The notes beneath the pieces are model-generated. The model ran no database searches, was not told the origin of the DNA, and saw only the letters and a list, made by a program, of their open reading frames with translations. Below are positions 1 to 10,239 of a stretch of DNA of 64,000 nt, one piece after another (position 1 is the stretch's first letter; each line of letters opens with the position of its first letter). The stretch spans positions 72,100,994 through 72,164,993 of the forward strand of contig JALGPY010000001.1 of NCBI GenBank assembly GCA_023055425.1, written 5' to 3'. The DNA comes from Linanthus parryae (Eukaryota > Streptophyta > Magnoliopsida > Ericales > Polemoniaceae). The translations under genes and the position numbers were made by a program.

Positions 1-531
1 ACTTCAGAGTTTTGGGGCAAGTTTTGCCCTCTATTTCAGAGAAACCTCATATTCTACATCACCCAAACATGTTAACCATAAATTGACTTAATTTTTGTTG
101 AGATTTGTCCAAAAATTGAAAGTTTGGAACCTCGTGTGTGGTTATTTAGGTCATGACATATTCCTCTCATTGCCATTCGCTTTTAAGGTGGAGCCCCATG
201 GATTCTAACATTGTATCAAAGGACGTGATAGTTGTTTCATGTTGGTCATGTGACTCACGTGTGCTCGCCGTACACACTGATGTTGTCCACGTACTCAGCT
301 TGTATGATGACACACATGAGGGGACATGTTGAGATTTTTCCCGCGTCGGATGTTTCGAACCTAGGCTAACTTGTCAATTGGTTTTCTGGTGGAACCTCAT
401 GGATTTTACCAGCTTTTTTATTGTAATTACAAAAATGAGCTCTAAGCAGTATGGTTTGTCTGATCCTCAAACAAAGCTCTAACAGGTGCATGTTCAAATG
501 AGCAAACTTGTGAATAGTATCATAGATATTT
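1..531. other. non-coding DNA, probable Elongin-C intron
   Basis: No open frame of note and no recognised repeat. It lies downstream of the two visible Elongin-C exons on the minus strand, so it is most simply part of that gene's last intron. This is inferred from position only. Confidence 0.35.
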
Positions 532-1520
532 GGGTCAATTACATGTTAGCCAGTTCCAAATTTGACATAATGATCCACCTACCACTCCCAGTTTCGAAAT
601 CCTCTTATTAACACCTCCAATTGCTTATTGCAAACAATTAACAACAAAGGTACTTTTCGGTTAAAATTTGAACACGGTCAAGGGTATAGTCGTCATTAAA
701 AATTTAAACAATCATATTTAAAGGGAAAAAGAAAAAACTAAAGAAAAAGAAGAAGACGGAGGAAGAAGAAGCACAGAAAGAGAAAGAAAATATTAAAAAA
801 CATAAAACAAAAAACGTAATCAACAGATCTGGTTTTCCCTTTCCGATCCAATCTACCTCCCTTCCTCAATCATCTTCTCTTTATCGCTCTTCCTTTCTCA
901 ATTAATCTGCTATCCATCTTCTCTATCTCTCAATTGATATATTCTATCTTTCCTATCCCTCTGCTTCTTCTCTCTTCGCCGGCTTCAATGGACGACTGTG
1001 CATGAGAGCTCAATTAGAGTTTCTTTTTAGATTGAGAGACACGGTGGTTGTGATTCTAAACGGTTTTGGTATCGCGTATCGATACCAAAACCGTCCTCCG
1101 TGCCCTGTAGGTTCGCCAGCTGATGAGCTGATGGGGTGGTCTGCTTGTGCTTGGTAGTGGGTCATTTGATTGGAGTTGGGGGCTCGGCCAAATGTGCTCT
1201 CTAGATCGAGGGAGGTCAATGGTTGTGGTTGTAATTGATCTTGGTGTCGATTGGGTGGTCCTCGGTGGTGGTTGTAGAGGTGGTGGTGGTGATTCGCCCG
1301 ATTCTGGGTTCATGATGGCGGGGATGGTGTGAGCAGCGGTGAAGTGGGTTTGTTCTTCAGGTTCATATTTTTATTGAGTGGACCACTTTATCCCTCAATA
1401 ACCGTCAACTGACAGAAATCGGACGGAAGGGGGGGGGGGTAATAATAGAGTTTTGAAATTGGGGATGGTAGGTGGATTATTACCATAAACTGGAAGTGGG
1501 TAATATGTACTTGCCCCTGA
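532..1520. mobile_element. non-autonomous terminal-inverted-repeat DNA transposon
   Basis: The left end (532 to about 615) and right end (about 1430 to 1517) are imperfect inverted repeats. Both, read inward, contain GG..CAA.TACATRTTA.CC, then AATCCACCTACCA (ATGATCCACCTACCA on the left), then TTTCRAAA. The interior has no transposase frame; it has a purine-rich stretch at 720-800 and a CT-rich stretch at 835-980. The short frames at 1010-1332 overlap each other on both strands and look incidental. No clear target duplication was found. Long inverted repeats with a non-coding core fit a Mutator-like or other MITE-type element; the superfamily is not decided. A G tract lies at 1430-1439, inside the right arm. 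Confidence 0.6.
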
Positions 1521-2360
1521 ATATTTCTGTCTAATATAGAGGCTCTTTCTCAGTGTTTCAATATTTCCTCTAAAGTGAAATTCAACTTAACATTTACAAA
1601 GATGTCATTAATTTTCCCCTTATAAAAGTTTGTACTCCTTGTCTTCTTATTATGAGCTGGCAATGTTCAACAACTTAAGCTCTTTTTTTTTTCTCAAAAG
1701 AAAAAGGAGCTTTAAGAAACAAGCTCAAGCAATGGGAACAAAGCTCAAGCATCACCTCTCGAGCTGACTCAGTTATTAATCGAAAGCGCCATGCACGATT
1801 TGGAATTTAACACCTATCATGTCCTTCCTCATGGAAGATAATTCAGGGGAAATTATCGGGATTAACAAGGTGATTGCGAGTAGTGATGAAAAGTTAAAGC
1901 ATCTAGATTCATAGCTAAGCAAATATTGATCATCCTCACCAACTAGGGGTTGTAAAAGAAAGTCTCCTCATCAGCTCACCTCAAATCAATACGATATTAT
2001 ACAAGATAAATTTAACTTAGGTCCTGCAGTTTACAGTTTTATCATTTAGGTAATTTCAGTTTCAATTTATCTTATCCGCACATGCAAATTCAACTTTACT
2101 CAAATAGGTGCCAATTACTAACGGAGATATCATTTTCTGTCCAAAGTTGTTTAATTGCTAAGTAACCTTCAAGTAAATATAGTTGATAAAATATAAATTT
2201 GGCTATCATTTATCAAAATAACTTCCTACGGCTTTCAAACACAGCGATCATCTTCATACCAAGGCTTTTACTCTTCCTGGCCAAACTTATCACACTGTGA
2301 TTTTGGTCCAATTCACTGACAATGCAACCACTGCATCTCTCCAACCAGGGCACCTAAATC
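1521..2360. other. non-coding, no recognised feature
   Basis: AT-rich unique-looking DNA without a supportable gene, RNA or repeat. Its position suggests intron or intergenic sequence near Elongin-C. Confidence 0.4.
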
Positions 2361-2568
2361 GCCTTCGAGCCAACAACGGTGGCCACAAGTCTACAACTTA
2401 CCCTAAAAGTTCATCTCACTCAAACCAGAGGAAACATAACTCAAGTACTTTAAGCCCCCAATTATTGACAGCGCCCAAACCAAATAGACGTCAATGCTGC
2501 AACCGGCAGCACCAAGCTCTCTCGGATAGTTGATTGTTGTTACGACAGAAAAGAGATGGGATCTCTCC
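2361..2568. repeat. tandem duplication, copy 1
   Basis: This stretch, starting GCCTTCGAGCCAACAACGG, is repeated at 2587-2796. The copies are almost identical; the second has a 3-bp TAT insertion after AAGCCCCCAA. An 18-bp spacer separates them. The identity implies a recent local duplication. Short frames inside it differ between copies and do not look like a gene. Confidence 0.85.
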
Positions 2569-2586
2569 AGAAGTCTATTTGGTTTG

Positions 2587-2796
2587 GCCTTCGAGCCAAC
2601 AACGGTGGCCACAAGTCTACAACTTACCCTAAAAGTTCATCTCACTCAAACCAGAGGAAACATAACTCAAGTACTTTAAGCCCCCAATATTATTGACAGC
2701 GCCCAAACCAAATAGACGTCAATGCTGCAACCGGCAGCACCAAGCTCTCTCGGATAGTTGATTGTTGTTACGACAGAAAAGAGGGGGATCTCTCTA
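2587..2796. repeat. tandem duplication, copy 2
   Basis: Second copy of the 2361-2568 unit, offset by 226 bp and then 229 bp after a 3-bp insertion. It runs on into a CT-rich stretch (2790-2880). Confidence 0.85.
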
Positions 2797-3162
2797 TCTC
2801 TCTCATCGTTCTTGGTTCAACTTAGGCTGGAGAGAAACATCTTTATGTCCCTCAGTCTCAGCAGGTCACTAATCCATAGCCATTTGAGAATAAGGCACGG
2901 AAGTGAAGAGGTGAGTTGTTTGGTTAATCTAATTGCTTCTTTCATGAGAACACAAGTTTTCTCCTCAACATGGTTTAGGAGGGACGTTATTGATATGATA
3001 TTACTCGTAAGACTATTGTGCTGTACCCACTCAGCTACGAATGAATGAGCTCACACCTCAGAGAGATGAGTAAACTGCAGTCTTTTGGGGAGCTGTATGA
3101 ATGAATTTTGGTCATGTTGTCTGCATGTTTGGGGTCACATAAAATACATGAATTTTGGTCAT

Positions 3163-3472
3163 CATCCTCACCTGGGACCAGTCAGACTCGATTGAAACTG
3201 CGTTTGATATTGGTGGGGGGCTTAAATAACTCAGAACCTACTAACCAATATGTATGACTAGTAGAATTTGGTACCTTATATATTATGCAACCCCCAAGTG
3301 AGCTAGACTAAACTTACTATTTTGGCCTATGGGTCTATTTCACTACACTCTCGCTCTCTATCTATCAATTCCCCTCAACTGATATCCAAGCCGTATGCGA
3401 TAAACTTGGACTGAACCAAGAACAGAGATGAATTTTGGTGATCATACGTGAGATTGGTGTTTTTTTCTTCTC
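3163..3472. repeat. dispersed 310-bp direct repeat, copy 1
   Basis: Starts CATCCTCACCTGGGA and ends in a T-rich tract followed by CTTCTC. It matches 4223-4536 over its whole length with scattered substitutions and small indels. The copies are about 1.06 kb apart in the same orientation, as LTRs of a very small element would be, but I see no primer site, purine tract or target duplication. A plain segmental duplication is as likely. Confidence 0.75.
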
Positions 3473-3537
3473 TAAAACATATGAGTTAGGCAGCTGAGAA
3501 TTCGGGAGAGAAATCGGTTGCTTTCCAGTGCTGGCTG

Positions 3538-3540
<3 letters not shown>

Positions 3541-3579
<39 letters not shown>
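3541..3579. repeat. (GA)n microsatellite
   Basis: About 19 uninterrupted GA units. It produces a spurious serine/leucine-rich frame on the minus strand. Confidence 0.95.
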
Positions 3580-3583
<4 letters not shown>

Positions 3584-4222
3584 ATGAGAATAAGACCCAC
3601 ATTTGAAACCACCATTTCAAGTAGACAAAGAAACAACCCCTCTTCGCTTTGGTGCACTGTTTTCAATTCAGGAAGTTGATTGTTCTACTTTGGGTTCCAA
3701 CTCAGTTTTGCAAAGGCATGCTCTTTCCCAGAATTAAGAGCTCTTGGCGAGAGATTCAGGTCCTCTTTTAGACCCTGGTCAATCTTGGTTTACAGAGCGC
3801 TATAGTAGATACATGATATTGGGAATTTTACCATTTACACATCAACGAGGCAGGCTCTTACATTAAGAAAAGAAGCCCTTCACATGTTTCGACAAGCAGG
3901 ATCCCTGGAGACTTGTGAAATAGAGTTCACAGGATTGTTGAAGCTTATCTGTTTGTGTGTACACCTAGGACTCTGATCACCATTAGAGATTAAAAAAGGA
4001 ACTGCCAATGGCACTTTATCTACTACATAGCCTTAGAACGGTGCCTAAGGCTCCTTGGCTTTGAAGGAGACCATTGATTCAGGATATAGACAGAAGAAGT
4101 ATTCTCAAATCTTCTACCATCGGCCTCCCCTCAATCTAAGTTCACTTGCTCTCTCTAGTCCATTTCTCTAGTGACGCCTTCATGTTAGACCCATGACCAT
4201 CTGAAGGCCTATCAACCATACA

Positions 4223-4536
4223 ACATCCTCACCTGGGATCAGTCAGACTCGATTGAAACTGAGTTGGATATTGGCGGGGGGCTCAGTAACTCAGAACCTT
4301 CTAACCAAAATGTATTTGACTAGCAGACTTTGGTATCTTATATTTTTATGCAAACCCCAAGTGAGCTAGACTAAACTTACTATTTCGGCCTATGTGTCTA
4401 TTTCACTACACTCTCGCTCTCTATCTACCAATTCTCCTCAACTGATATCCAAGCCGTATGCCAGAAACTTGGACTGAAACAAGAACAGAGTTGGATTTTG
4501 GTGATCAAACATGAGATTGGTGTTTTTTTTCTTCTC
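4223..4536. repeat. dispersed 310-bp direct repeat, copy 2
   Basis: Partner of 3163-3472, same orientation. It shares the segments AAGTGAGCTAGACTAAACTT and CAACTGATATCCAAGCCGTA. Confidence 0.75.
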
Positions 4537-4826
4537 ATAGAAGTAGTCGCTAAATGAACTAAAACTTCTTGTTCTTTCTTGGAATTGACAGAATCGACAT
4601 TTCACTTCAATTACAGATGAAATAGCACAGGGCAAACATTGCAGCTATATTCATGGTGTTTATAGAAGCTATCATCTTACACATACATGGACTCTGTTCC
4701 CCCTTATCCATAGAGACTATTTAGGAAAAGTCGTAACAAACCAAGAAAACTAAAGTAAGATATATCATAAATGACAAAGCCTAATCTCCTTGTTTTCCCA
4801 AAATTGTTCTGGAAAGAGATGATTAC

Positions 4827-5197
4827 CTGGCATACTGGAGAGACCAGTAAAAGTACTGACAGATCTTCTCCAGGATGGTTGTGCTTATTTCTGGGAAAGT
4901 CACCTCCCCATGCTGTGTCTCGGCAAAGCTCCCTGAATCAGATGGATGAATTGCAGTAAGCAAAACGTTAATTGTTGGATTTTGTTTGAGAATTTTGTTC
5001 CTGATCTCTGTCTTATATAAATGCGAGTAAAATCGGTGCAAAAAGAAGAAACCCTAATTATTATTTTGTGAAAGGAGAGAGAGACCTGGAGATGTAAGCA
5101 TGTTCCGGATGGTCTGAGAGACCATCGCTGCCTTCTTGTCGATCACGAATTCGAAGCCTTCGGCGCTGATCAACTTCACGGTGTCTTCCTTCTTCAT
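4827..5197 (-). CDS. ELC: Elongin-C, exons 1 and 2 (3' end not in view)
   Basis: Elongin-C is the small BTB/POZ-fold (Skp1-like) adaptor that binds elongin A and BC-box proteins in nuclear transcription-elongation and cullin ubiquitin-ligase complexes. Exon 1 is 5197-5086, starting at an ATG and encoding 37 residues that begin MKKEDTVKLISAEGFEFVI. It ends at a GT donor. Intron 1 is 5085-4933 (153 bp, GT-AG). Exon 2 is 4932-4827 and encodes the segment with GEVTFPEISTTILEKICQYF and then WSLQYAR, followed by a GT donor. The phases join cleanly. These residues agree with the plant Elongin-C family, whose proteins are just under 100 residues. About 25 C-terminal residues are missing; I did not find an exon for them between 1 and 4826, so the last intron is over 4.8 kb or the gene is truncated. 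No stops or frameshifts are present in what is visible. Confidence 0.9.
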
Positions 5198-5236
5198 CTT
5201 TGCAAAACAATGGTAAAAATCAGAATTTGGTCGAGG

Positions 5237-5246
5237 ATTTATATAG
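5237..5246 (-). promoter_or_regulatory. TATA box of Elongin-C
   Basis: On the minus strand this reads CTATATAAAT, about 40 bp upstream of the Elongin-C ATG at 5197. It would set a transcription start near 5210 and give a very short 5' leader. This is inferred from spacing only. Confidence 0.5.
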
Positions 5247-5507
5247 TTGCGAAGTACAGAAGGACGTCACTTTATTTTTCTTATAAAGTACTGTCGCACA
5301 CGGGATACTAAGGACATTAAGACAGTTTACTACTCACTTTTTCAATTTTTGTCATTCGCAGTACTTGTCGTTTGATTTTTGTTGCACAGATAACTACTAT
5401 GCCCTTCAATGCTCCCCCCTTCTTGCCCACACGCAAAAGGAATTTCATAACAAGATAAAAGGATGTTATATAGGTCCCAACAACAAGCCAAACACATACA
5501 AGGAAAC

Positions 5508-5971
5508 CAGGGGCGGACCTATGTAGGGGCAAGGGGGGGGGGGGGGCAGTTGCCCCCCTGAAATTTGAAAATTTCTACTAGTACCCTTAGTTTTATAGAT
5601 TTTTTATGAGTAACCCGAAAGGATTATAGAATTTTGCCCCCCCTAAAAATTAAAACTGCCCAGTTGTCCAAGTGGTTAGTTGTTCTAGTTGGCAAATCTC
5701 ACCACCCAAGTTCGATTCTCCTCCCGGTCAACTATTTTTTTTTTCATTCTTTTTTTGTCAATTTACCATTTACCATTAAAAACTCATTGTCTCCTCGGAA
5801 AAAAGTACAAATTGTGACTTCTCAGTATTGTGTTCATTATTAATTTGATGTTTGTGTGTATAATTACTTATGAAATAGAACGACGTTTGACTGTTGACTT
5901 TGACTTTTAACTTTGACTTTTGACTTCTCGAATCTTGCCCCGGCTGAGTTGATTTCCTGGCTCCCCCACTG
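5508..5971. mobile_element. non-autonomous hAT-type element
   Basis: Left end CAGGGGCGGACCTA; right end, read inward, CAGTGGGGGAGCCA (11 of 14 matching). The element is flanked by a perfect 8-bp duplication, AAGGAAAC, at 5500-5507 and 5972-5979. The CAGGGGCGGA-type terminus and 8-bp target site are the hAT signature. The 464-bp interior encodes no transposase. It begins with a C/G-tract region at 5528-5556 and contains a tRNA-like stretch. Confidence 0.85.
5659..5728 (+). other. tRNA-like segment inside the hAT element
   Basis: Contains CCAAGTGGTTAG, like the D-arm/box A region of a tRNA, and about 45 bp later AAGTTCGATTC, a good T-arm/box B match. The rest does not fold as a full tRNA, so it looks like captured tRNA or SINE sequence. 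Confidence 0.35.
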
Positions 5972-6002
5972 AAGGAAACATTCATTACAACGGATGATTA
6001 TA

Positions 6003-6438
6003 TGATACTTCTCCGTTCACCTATCATACCTCCGATGTTGAGTTACGCCGGGAAGTAAATGTTATATTTCATAATAATGTGAAACAGTTCATCTCCTCCT
6101 TTTATATGAGAAGGGGGATGCAAGTGCAATTAAATGAAACTTCTAACGGCCCAGGCCAACTCAGCTATTCTGACTGGAACCAGCCAATCACAACCAAGCT
6201 CCCAGTGACATGTCATCCACCTGGCCAACTATACACAAGACGACGCCGTCCTACTTAATCATTTGAACCTAACGTCTATAACTAAACGGACGGTTCAGAT
6301 CATACTCCGGAACACATCCAACGGCTACTGCTTAACTGAATTACACCACGGTTTGGCGTGTAATTCAGTTTAGTCCTAAACATACGACCACCGTTTTGAC
6401 CTTCTTGAACTTTAGTCCCTGAATTGTAGACCCTGACA
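6003..6438 (-). repeat. 3' LTR of the gypsy chromovirus
   Basis: On the minus strand it begins TGTCAGGGTC right after the polypurine tract. It matches 11400-11916 but lacks about 75 bp present there (roughly 11450-11526). Confidence 0.9.
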
Positions 6439-6453
6439 AGTCCCTCCCTCTTG
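6439..6453 (-). promoter_or_regulatory. polypurine tract of the gypsy element
   Basis: On the minus strand reads AAGAGGGAGGGACT directly before the LTR TGTCAG, where plus-strand DNA synthesis would be primed. Confidence 0.75.
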
Positions 6454-6468
6454 AAACAAAGCTTGACC

Positions 6469-7012
6469 TCAAGCTTTAAGCTGGGGAAATTGTTGTTTAA
6501 GCTTGTAATAATCTTTCCACGTGGCTTCTTTAGGTGAGAGATTAAGCCACTGGACAAAAACATGCACACTGGAAGAATGACCTTGCTTGACTAGCTTTCT
6601 ATCCAAGATAGCAACTGGTTCTACCAAGAACTGGCCTTCATGACCCACATGTGGTAATGTAGGAGTAGCAGTGTAATTACCATTTGCCAATTTAAGCTGA
6701 GAAACATGAAATACTGGATGCACCTTGGAGTGTGAAGGTAGTTTGAGTTTGTAAGCTACCTTGCCTATCTTCTTCTCCATCTGAAAGGGGCCATAAAATC
6801 TTGCAGATAGTTTGTAGTTGCTTCTTAGCTGCACAGAAATTTGCCTATATGGTTGTAACTTCAAAAAATACCCAGTCCCCTTCCTGAAATTCCCTTTCAG
6901 TTCTATGCTTATTAGCATAGGTGGTCATTCTCTCCTGGGCCTTGGTCAGATTACCCTTAAGCAGCTGCAGCAACTTAGCCATGTCCCTTACAAATTCATC
7001 CACCTCAGCTAA
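6469..7012 (-). pseudogene. gypsy integrase C terminus and chromodomain
   Basis: The minus-strand frame from 6918 carries the integrase C-terminal segment, with GPFQMEKKIGKVAYKLKLP and HPVFHVSQLK. It ends in a chromodomain-like stretch with VQWLNLSPKEATWKDY, close to the polypurine tract. In chromoviruses this domain steers integration toward particular chromatin. The upstream part is separated from the integrase core by the MITE at 7013-7434. The frame ends at 6469. Confidence 0.8.
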
Positions 7013-7434
7013 GAGCTTGTTTGGTATCTGTTTAAAAACAAGTAAAACAATGGAAAAAAATGTACCGAAAAAACACGTTTAAAAACAGAATCAAAAAACT
7101 GTTTGGTATCCGTCTAAAAACAGTGTTTAAAATCAAAAACATGTTTGGCAACATTACTACATTTCAATGTCTATTTGCTTGAAAATCATTTTTACGTACA
7201 ATACCGACATATATCTGATATTTGTTGCATCTAATCATAGTTGAAATATCTTTAAATTACCAATAGTATGAAAAAAACACCAAAAAAACACATCATTTGC
7301 TGTTTTTATAAACAGCTGTTTTTCAGCATGTTTTTGTTTTTAAACAGGCAAAAAAACAGGCATACCAAATGAGTTTAAAAAAACAACCCCGTTTTTAATC
7401 AATGTTGATTAAAAAAGGGATGCCAAACATGCGC
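7013..7434. mobile_element. Tourist-like MITE nested in the gypsy integrase
   Basis: Ends GAGCTTGTTTGG and CCAAACATGCGC form imperfect terminal inverted repeats (10 of 12), flanked by TAA at 7010-7012 and 7435-7437. A 3-bp TAA/TTA target and the GTTTGG-type terminus fit PIF/Harbinger (Tourist) elements. The interior is A/T-rich with runs of AAAAACA and no coding capacity. It must be younger than the gypsy insertion it interrupts. Confidence 0.8.
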
Positions 7435-7556
7435 TAATCATGTCTTGTTCAGTTGGTGGAAATTAGAATCCTTAGGTGGATATCCATATAATGCCTCAAA
7501 AGGGGTGAGTTGCAAGGCTGTGTGGTAGTTAATATTGGACCACCACCCAGCCAAGC

Positions 7557-8150
7557 TCAACCACTTAGCCCATTTTTGGGTCTATCACCATTCAAACACC
7601 TCAAGTACACCTCTAAACATTGGTTCAATATCTCACTTTGGCCATCCGTTTGAGGATGGTATGCAGTTGTATATTTGAGGTGAGTTCCCATTAATTTGAA
7701 CAAAGTGTTCCAGAATTCGCTCAAGAAGATAGTATCCCTGTCACTCACTATGGATGATAGAAGTCCATGTAAATTGCACACATTGTGGAAGAATGCATCA
7801 GCAATGGTCTCAGCAGTATAGGGGTGAGTTAGAGCAATAAAGTGTCCATACTTTGACATTCTGTCAATAACTACCAAGATAGTAGTCTTACCTTCAGAAT
7901 TGGGTAGTCCTTCTATAAAATCCATGGAAATGTGCTCTCAGGGCTTGTCTGGAATGGGAAGTGGTTGTAATAGCCCTGGATATGGTAAATACTCACATTT
8001 CATCCTTTGACATATGTCACAGGTAGCCACCCATGCCTTGACTTGTTTCTTGAGTCTATCCACTAAAACACTAGCTTAACCCTTTTATAAGTACCCAATA
8101 TGCCTGAGTGACCTCCAACCTCAGTATTGTGAAGTTCCTTGATAATGTTG
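7557..8150 (-). pseudogene. gypsy integrase: zinc-binding and catalytic core
   Basis: Going down from about 8150 on the minus strand there is an HHCC zinc-binding region (HNTEVGGH, then CDICQ), followed by the catalytic core. The core has the first Asp in MDFIEGLP, the second in VSDRDTIF, and the Glu in PQTDGQSEI. All three acidic residues are present, but the zinc-binding part and the core lie in different frames and stops intervene. It would have inserted the element's cDNA. Confidence 0.88.
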
Positions 8151-8445
8151 GTTCTCAGCTCACATATAACAGCTTTCCATATTTCAGTACCCCATCTTGT
8201 AGTTGCCAACCAGGTTGTGAATCAGGATCAATAGCCAGAGCTGCTATTTTATCCTTGGCCCATTCATCCTTTTCATAGTTTTCTTTGAGTTCTTTAAGCC
8301 ATTTGGGAGTAATGGTGGATATGGTAGCACAATGTGATGGTGGTCCAGGCTCCAAAGCTGCCCTCCTAGAGAGAGCATATGCAGCTTTATTCTCTTGCCC
8401 TTTCTTGTATTGAATCTCATAGTGGAGCCCTAGTAACTTGGAGAT

Positions 8446-8710
8446 CTACTTCTGTTGTAATACAGTGGTCAACTTCTGCTCCAACAAATATTTCAAGCTA
8501 TGATGATCAGTTTTAATAATAAACCTTGTCCCTTCTAAATAAGGCCTCCATTTGGCAATGTCAAGCACCAAGGCTAGTAGCTCTTTCTCATAGGTATACA
8601 TACCTAGATGTTTAGGAGCCAATGCCTTGCTGAAATAAGCCAAGGGTTTGTGGTTTTGCATTAACACTACACCCACACCATCATGGCAAGCATCTGTCTC
8701 AACAATTGTG
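8446..8710 (-). pseudogene. gypsy RNase H domain
   Basis: The minus-strand frame contains KPLAYFSKALAPKH, YTYEKELLALVLDIAKW and IIKTDHHSLKYLL, the conserved gypsy RNase H series that degrades the RNA of the RNA-DNA hybrid. The Glu (YEKELLA) and Asp (KTDHHSL) catalytic positions are visible. It is out of frame with the reverse transcriptase and ends at a stop. Confidence 0.85.
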
Positions 8711-9439
8711 TGAGTGGCCTTGCAATGGTACCATAATTTTTGACAAATCTCCTATAGTAACCTGTCGATCCCAAGAAGCCCCTAAGTTCTTTGAGTGTTT
8801 TGGGTAATGGCCACTCTCTCATGGCTTGTAACTTCTTAGGATCAGTTCGCACCCCCTCCTTGCTGATGATGTGACCTAAGTATTCGACAGATCCAATCCC
8901 AAATGAGCACTTACTCATTTTGGCATATAACTGACTCCTTTTAACTTCAAAAACCATATTTAAGTGACTGTAGTGTTCTTCCATTGAATTACTGTATACC
9001 AGTATGTCATCAAAAAATACTAACACCATTTTCCTCAGAAATTCCTTGAACACTTAATTCATGAGGCATTGGAAAGTGGCAAGAGCATTTGCCAATCCAA
9101 AAGGCATAACCTTGAACTCATACAACCCTCATGAGTCCTGAATGTTGTCTTATAAATGTCAGGCTCTGCCATCCTAACCTGATAGTAACCTTCCCTGAGA
9201 TCCAGTTTAGAAAACACCACTGCTGACTTCAGCTCATCCATCAACTCATGTATTACAGGAATGGGAAACTTGTTCTTGACAGTGATGGCATTCAGTCGCC
9301 TATAATCCACACAAAATCTCCTTGAGCCATCCTTCTTCTTTACCAAGAATACTGGTGCAGCAAAAGGGCTGGTGCTAGGTTGTATTGTTCTACTTTGAAG
9401 CATTTCTTTCACCATTCTTTCAATTTCATTCTTCTGCAC
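8667..9439 (-). pseudogene. gypsy reverse transcriptase
   Basis: Two frames split by a stop and shift near 9054-9060. The upstream half (9439-9059) has [36 protein letters not shown] and [12 protein letters not shown]. The downstream half (9053-8667) has [10 protein letters not shown], which is the polymerase active-site box, then VEYLGHIIS and the thumb/connection motif [14 protein letters not shown]. Motif order is that of Ty3/gypsy. Integrase lies after RNase H, confirming gypsy rather than copia order. Confidence 0.9.
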
Positions 9440-9723
9440 ATAAGGGTATCTGTAGGGCCTTAAACAAACTGGTTGATCTCCTGTTTGTCGGGGAATTTGG
9501 TGATCTTGTTCCCTCTTGGGTGGCAGCTATTTGGGCTCCTCAATAATGTCTGCATATTGCTGTAGTAATGGCTGCAGAATCAGTGATATACAGGTACCAC
9601 TTTCAATTGCTGTGACTGAATAAAGTTGTGATGTCAAGCCTAGAGGTGGTTGATTACAATACTTTTGAAGTGCAGTGAATTTCAGCTCTGCTACCTGTCC
9701 CATACTTTGACTAGCTTCCAAAA

Positions 9724-10029
9724 CTACTTCCCTGTCTTGGTGTTGAAATCCAACTGCGTTCTTTTGAAATCAAGAGAAATGGGACTGACTTCCCTCAACC
9801 ACTGAGCCCCCAAAACTATATCACATCCTCCCAGAGGTAGTAGTCTGAGGTCAGTTTGGATGGTGCATTTCTGCAGTTGAATTCTCACTTGCTGACACAA
9901 ACCACTGCTCAGTATCACACTTCCATCAGCTACTCTTACTCGCATGTCTTTCACCACTGTGGGTCTACACCCCACCCTTCTAGTTGTATTATGATCAATG
10001 AAATTTTGAGTACTCCCTGTGTCAATCAA
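9724..10029 (-). pseudogene. gypsy aspartic protease
   Basis: The frame opens with MIDTGSTQNFID, the D-T-G-S active site of a retroelement aspartic protease. It continues with the flap and GCDIVLGAQWL, the second conserved motif. It would have cleaved the polyprotein. A second piece of the linker to reverse transcriptase is at 9721-9527. Confidence 0.85.
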
Positions 10030-10239
10030 GATGTGTAGTAGTTTTCCATTGATATGGCCTGAAATTCTAATTGTATCTGTGCTAGTGTGTCATGCCATAC
10101 CATGCACTGATATCCTCAAAGGTGCCTCAGTTTCATCCATGTCTTCACTCTTCACTTCAATCCTGGTTTCTTGTTCTTCTTCCTTGTCACTTCCATCCCC
10201 AGGATCTTCTTCTAAATTACCAATTAGCAAGAACAAGGC

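Noticed and set aside
1010..1332. Overlapping short frames on both strands
   Set aside because: They lie inside the TIR element, overlap each other and have no recognisable domain.
3472..3666. 64-residue Ser/Leu frame
   Set aside because: Product of the (GA)n microsatellite.
1..4826. Last exon of Elongin-C
   Set aside because: I looked on the minus strand for the expected ~25-residue tail and found no match with a splice acceptor.
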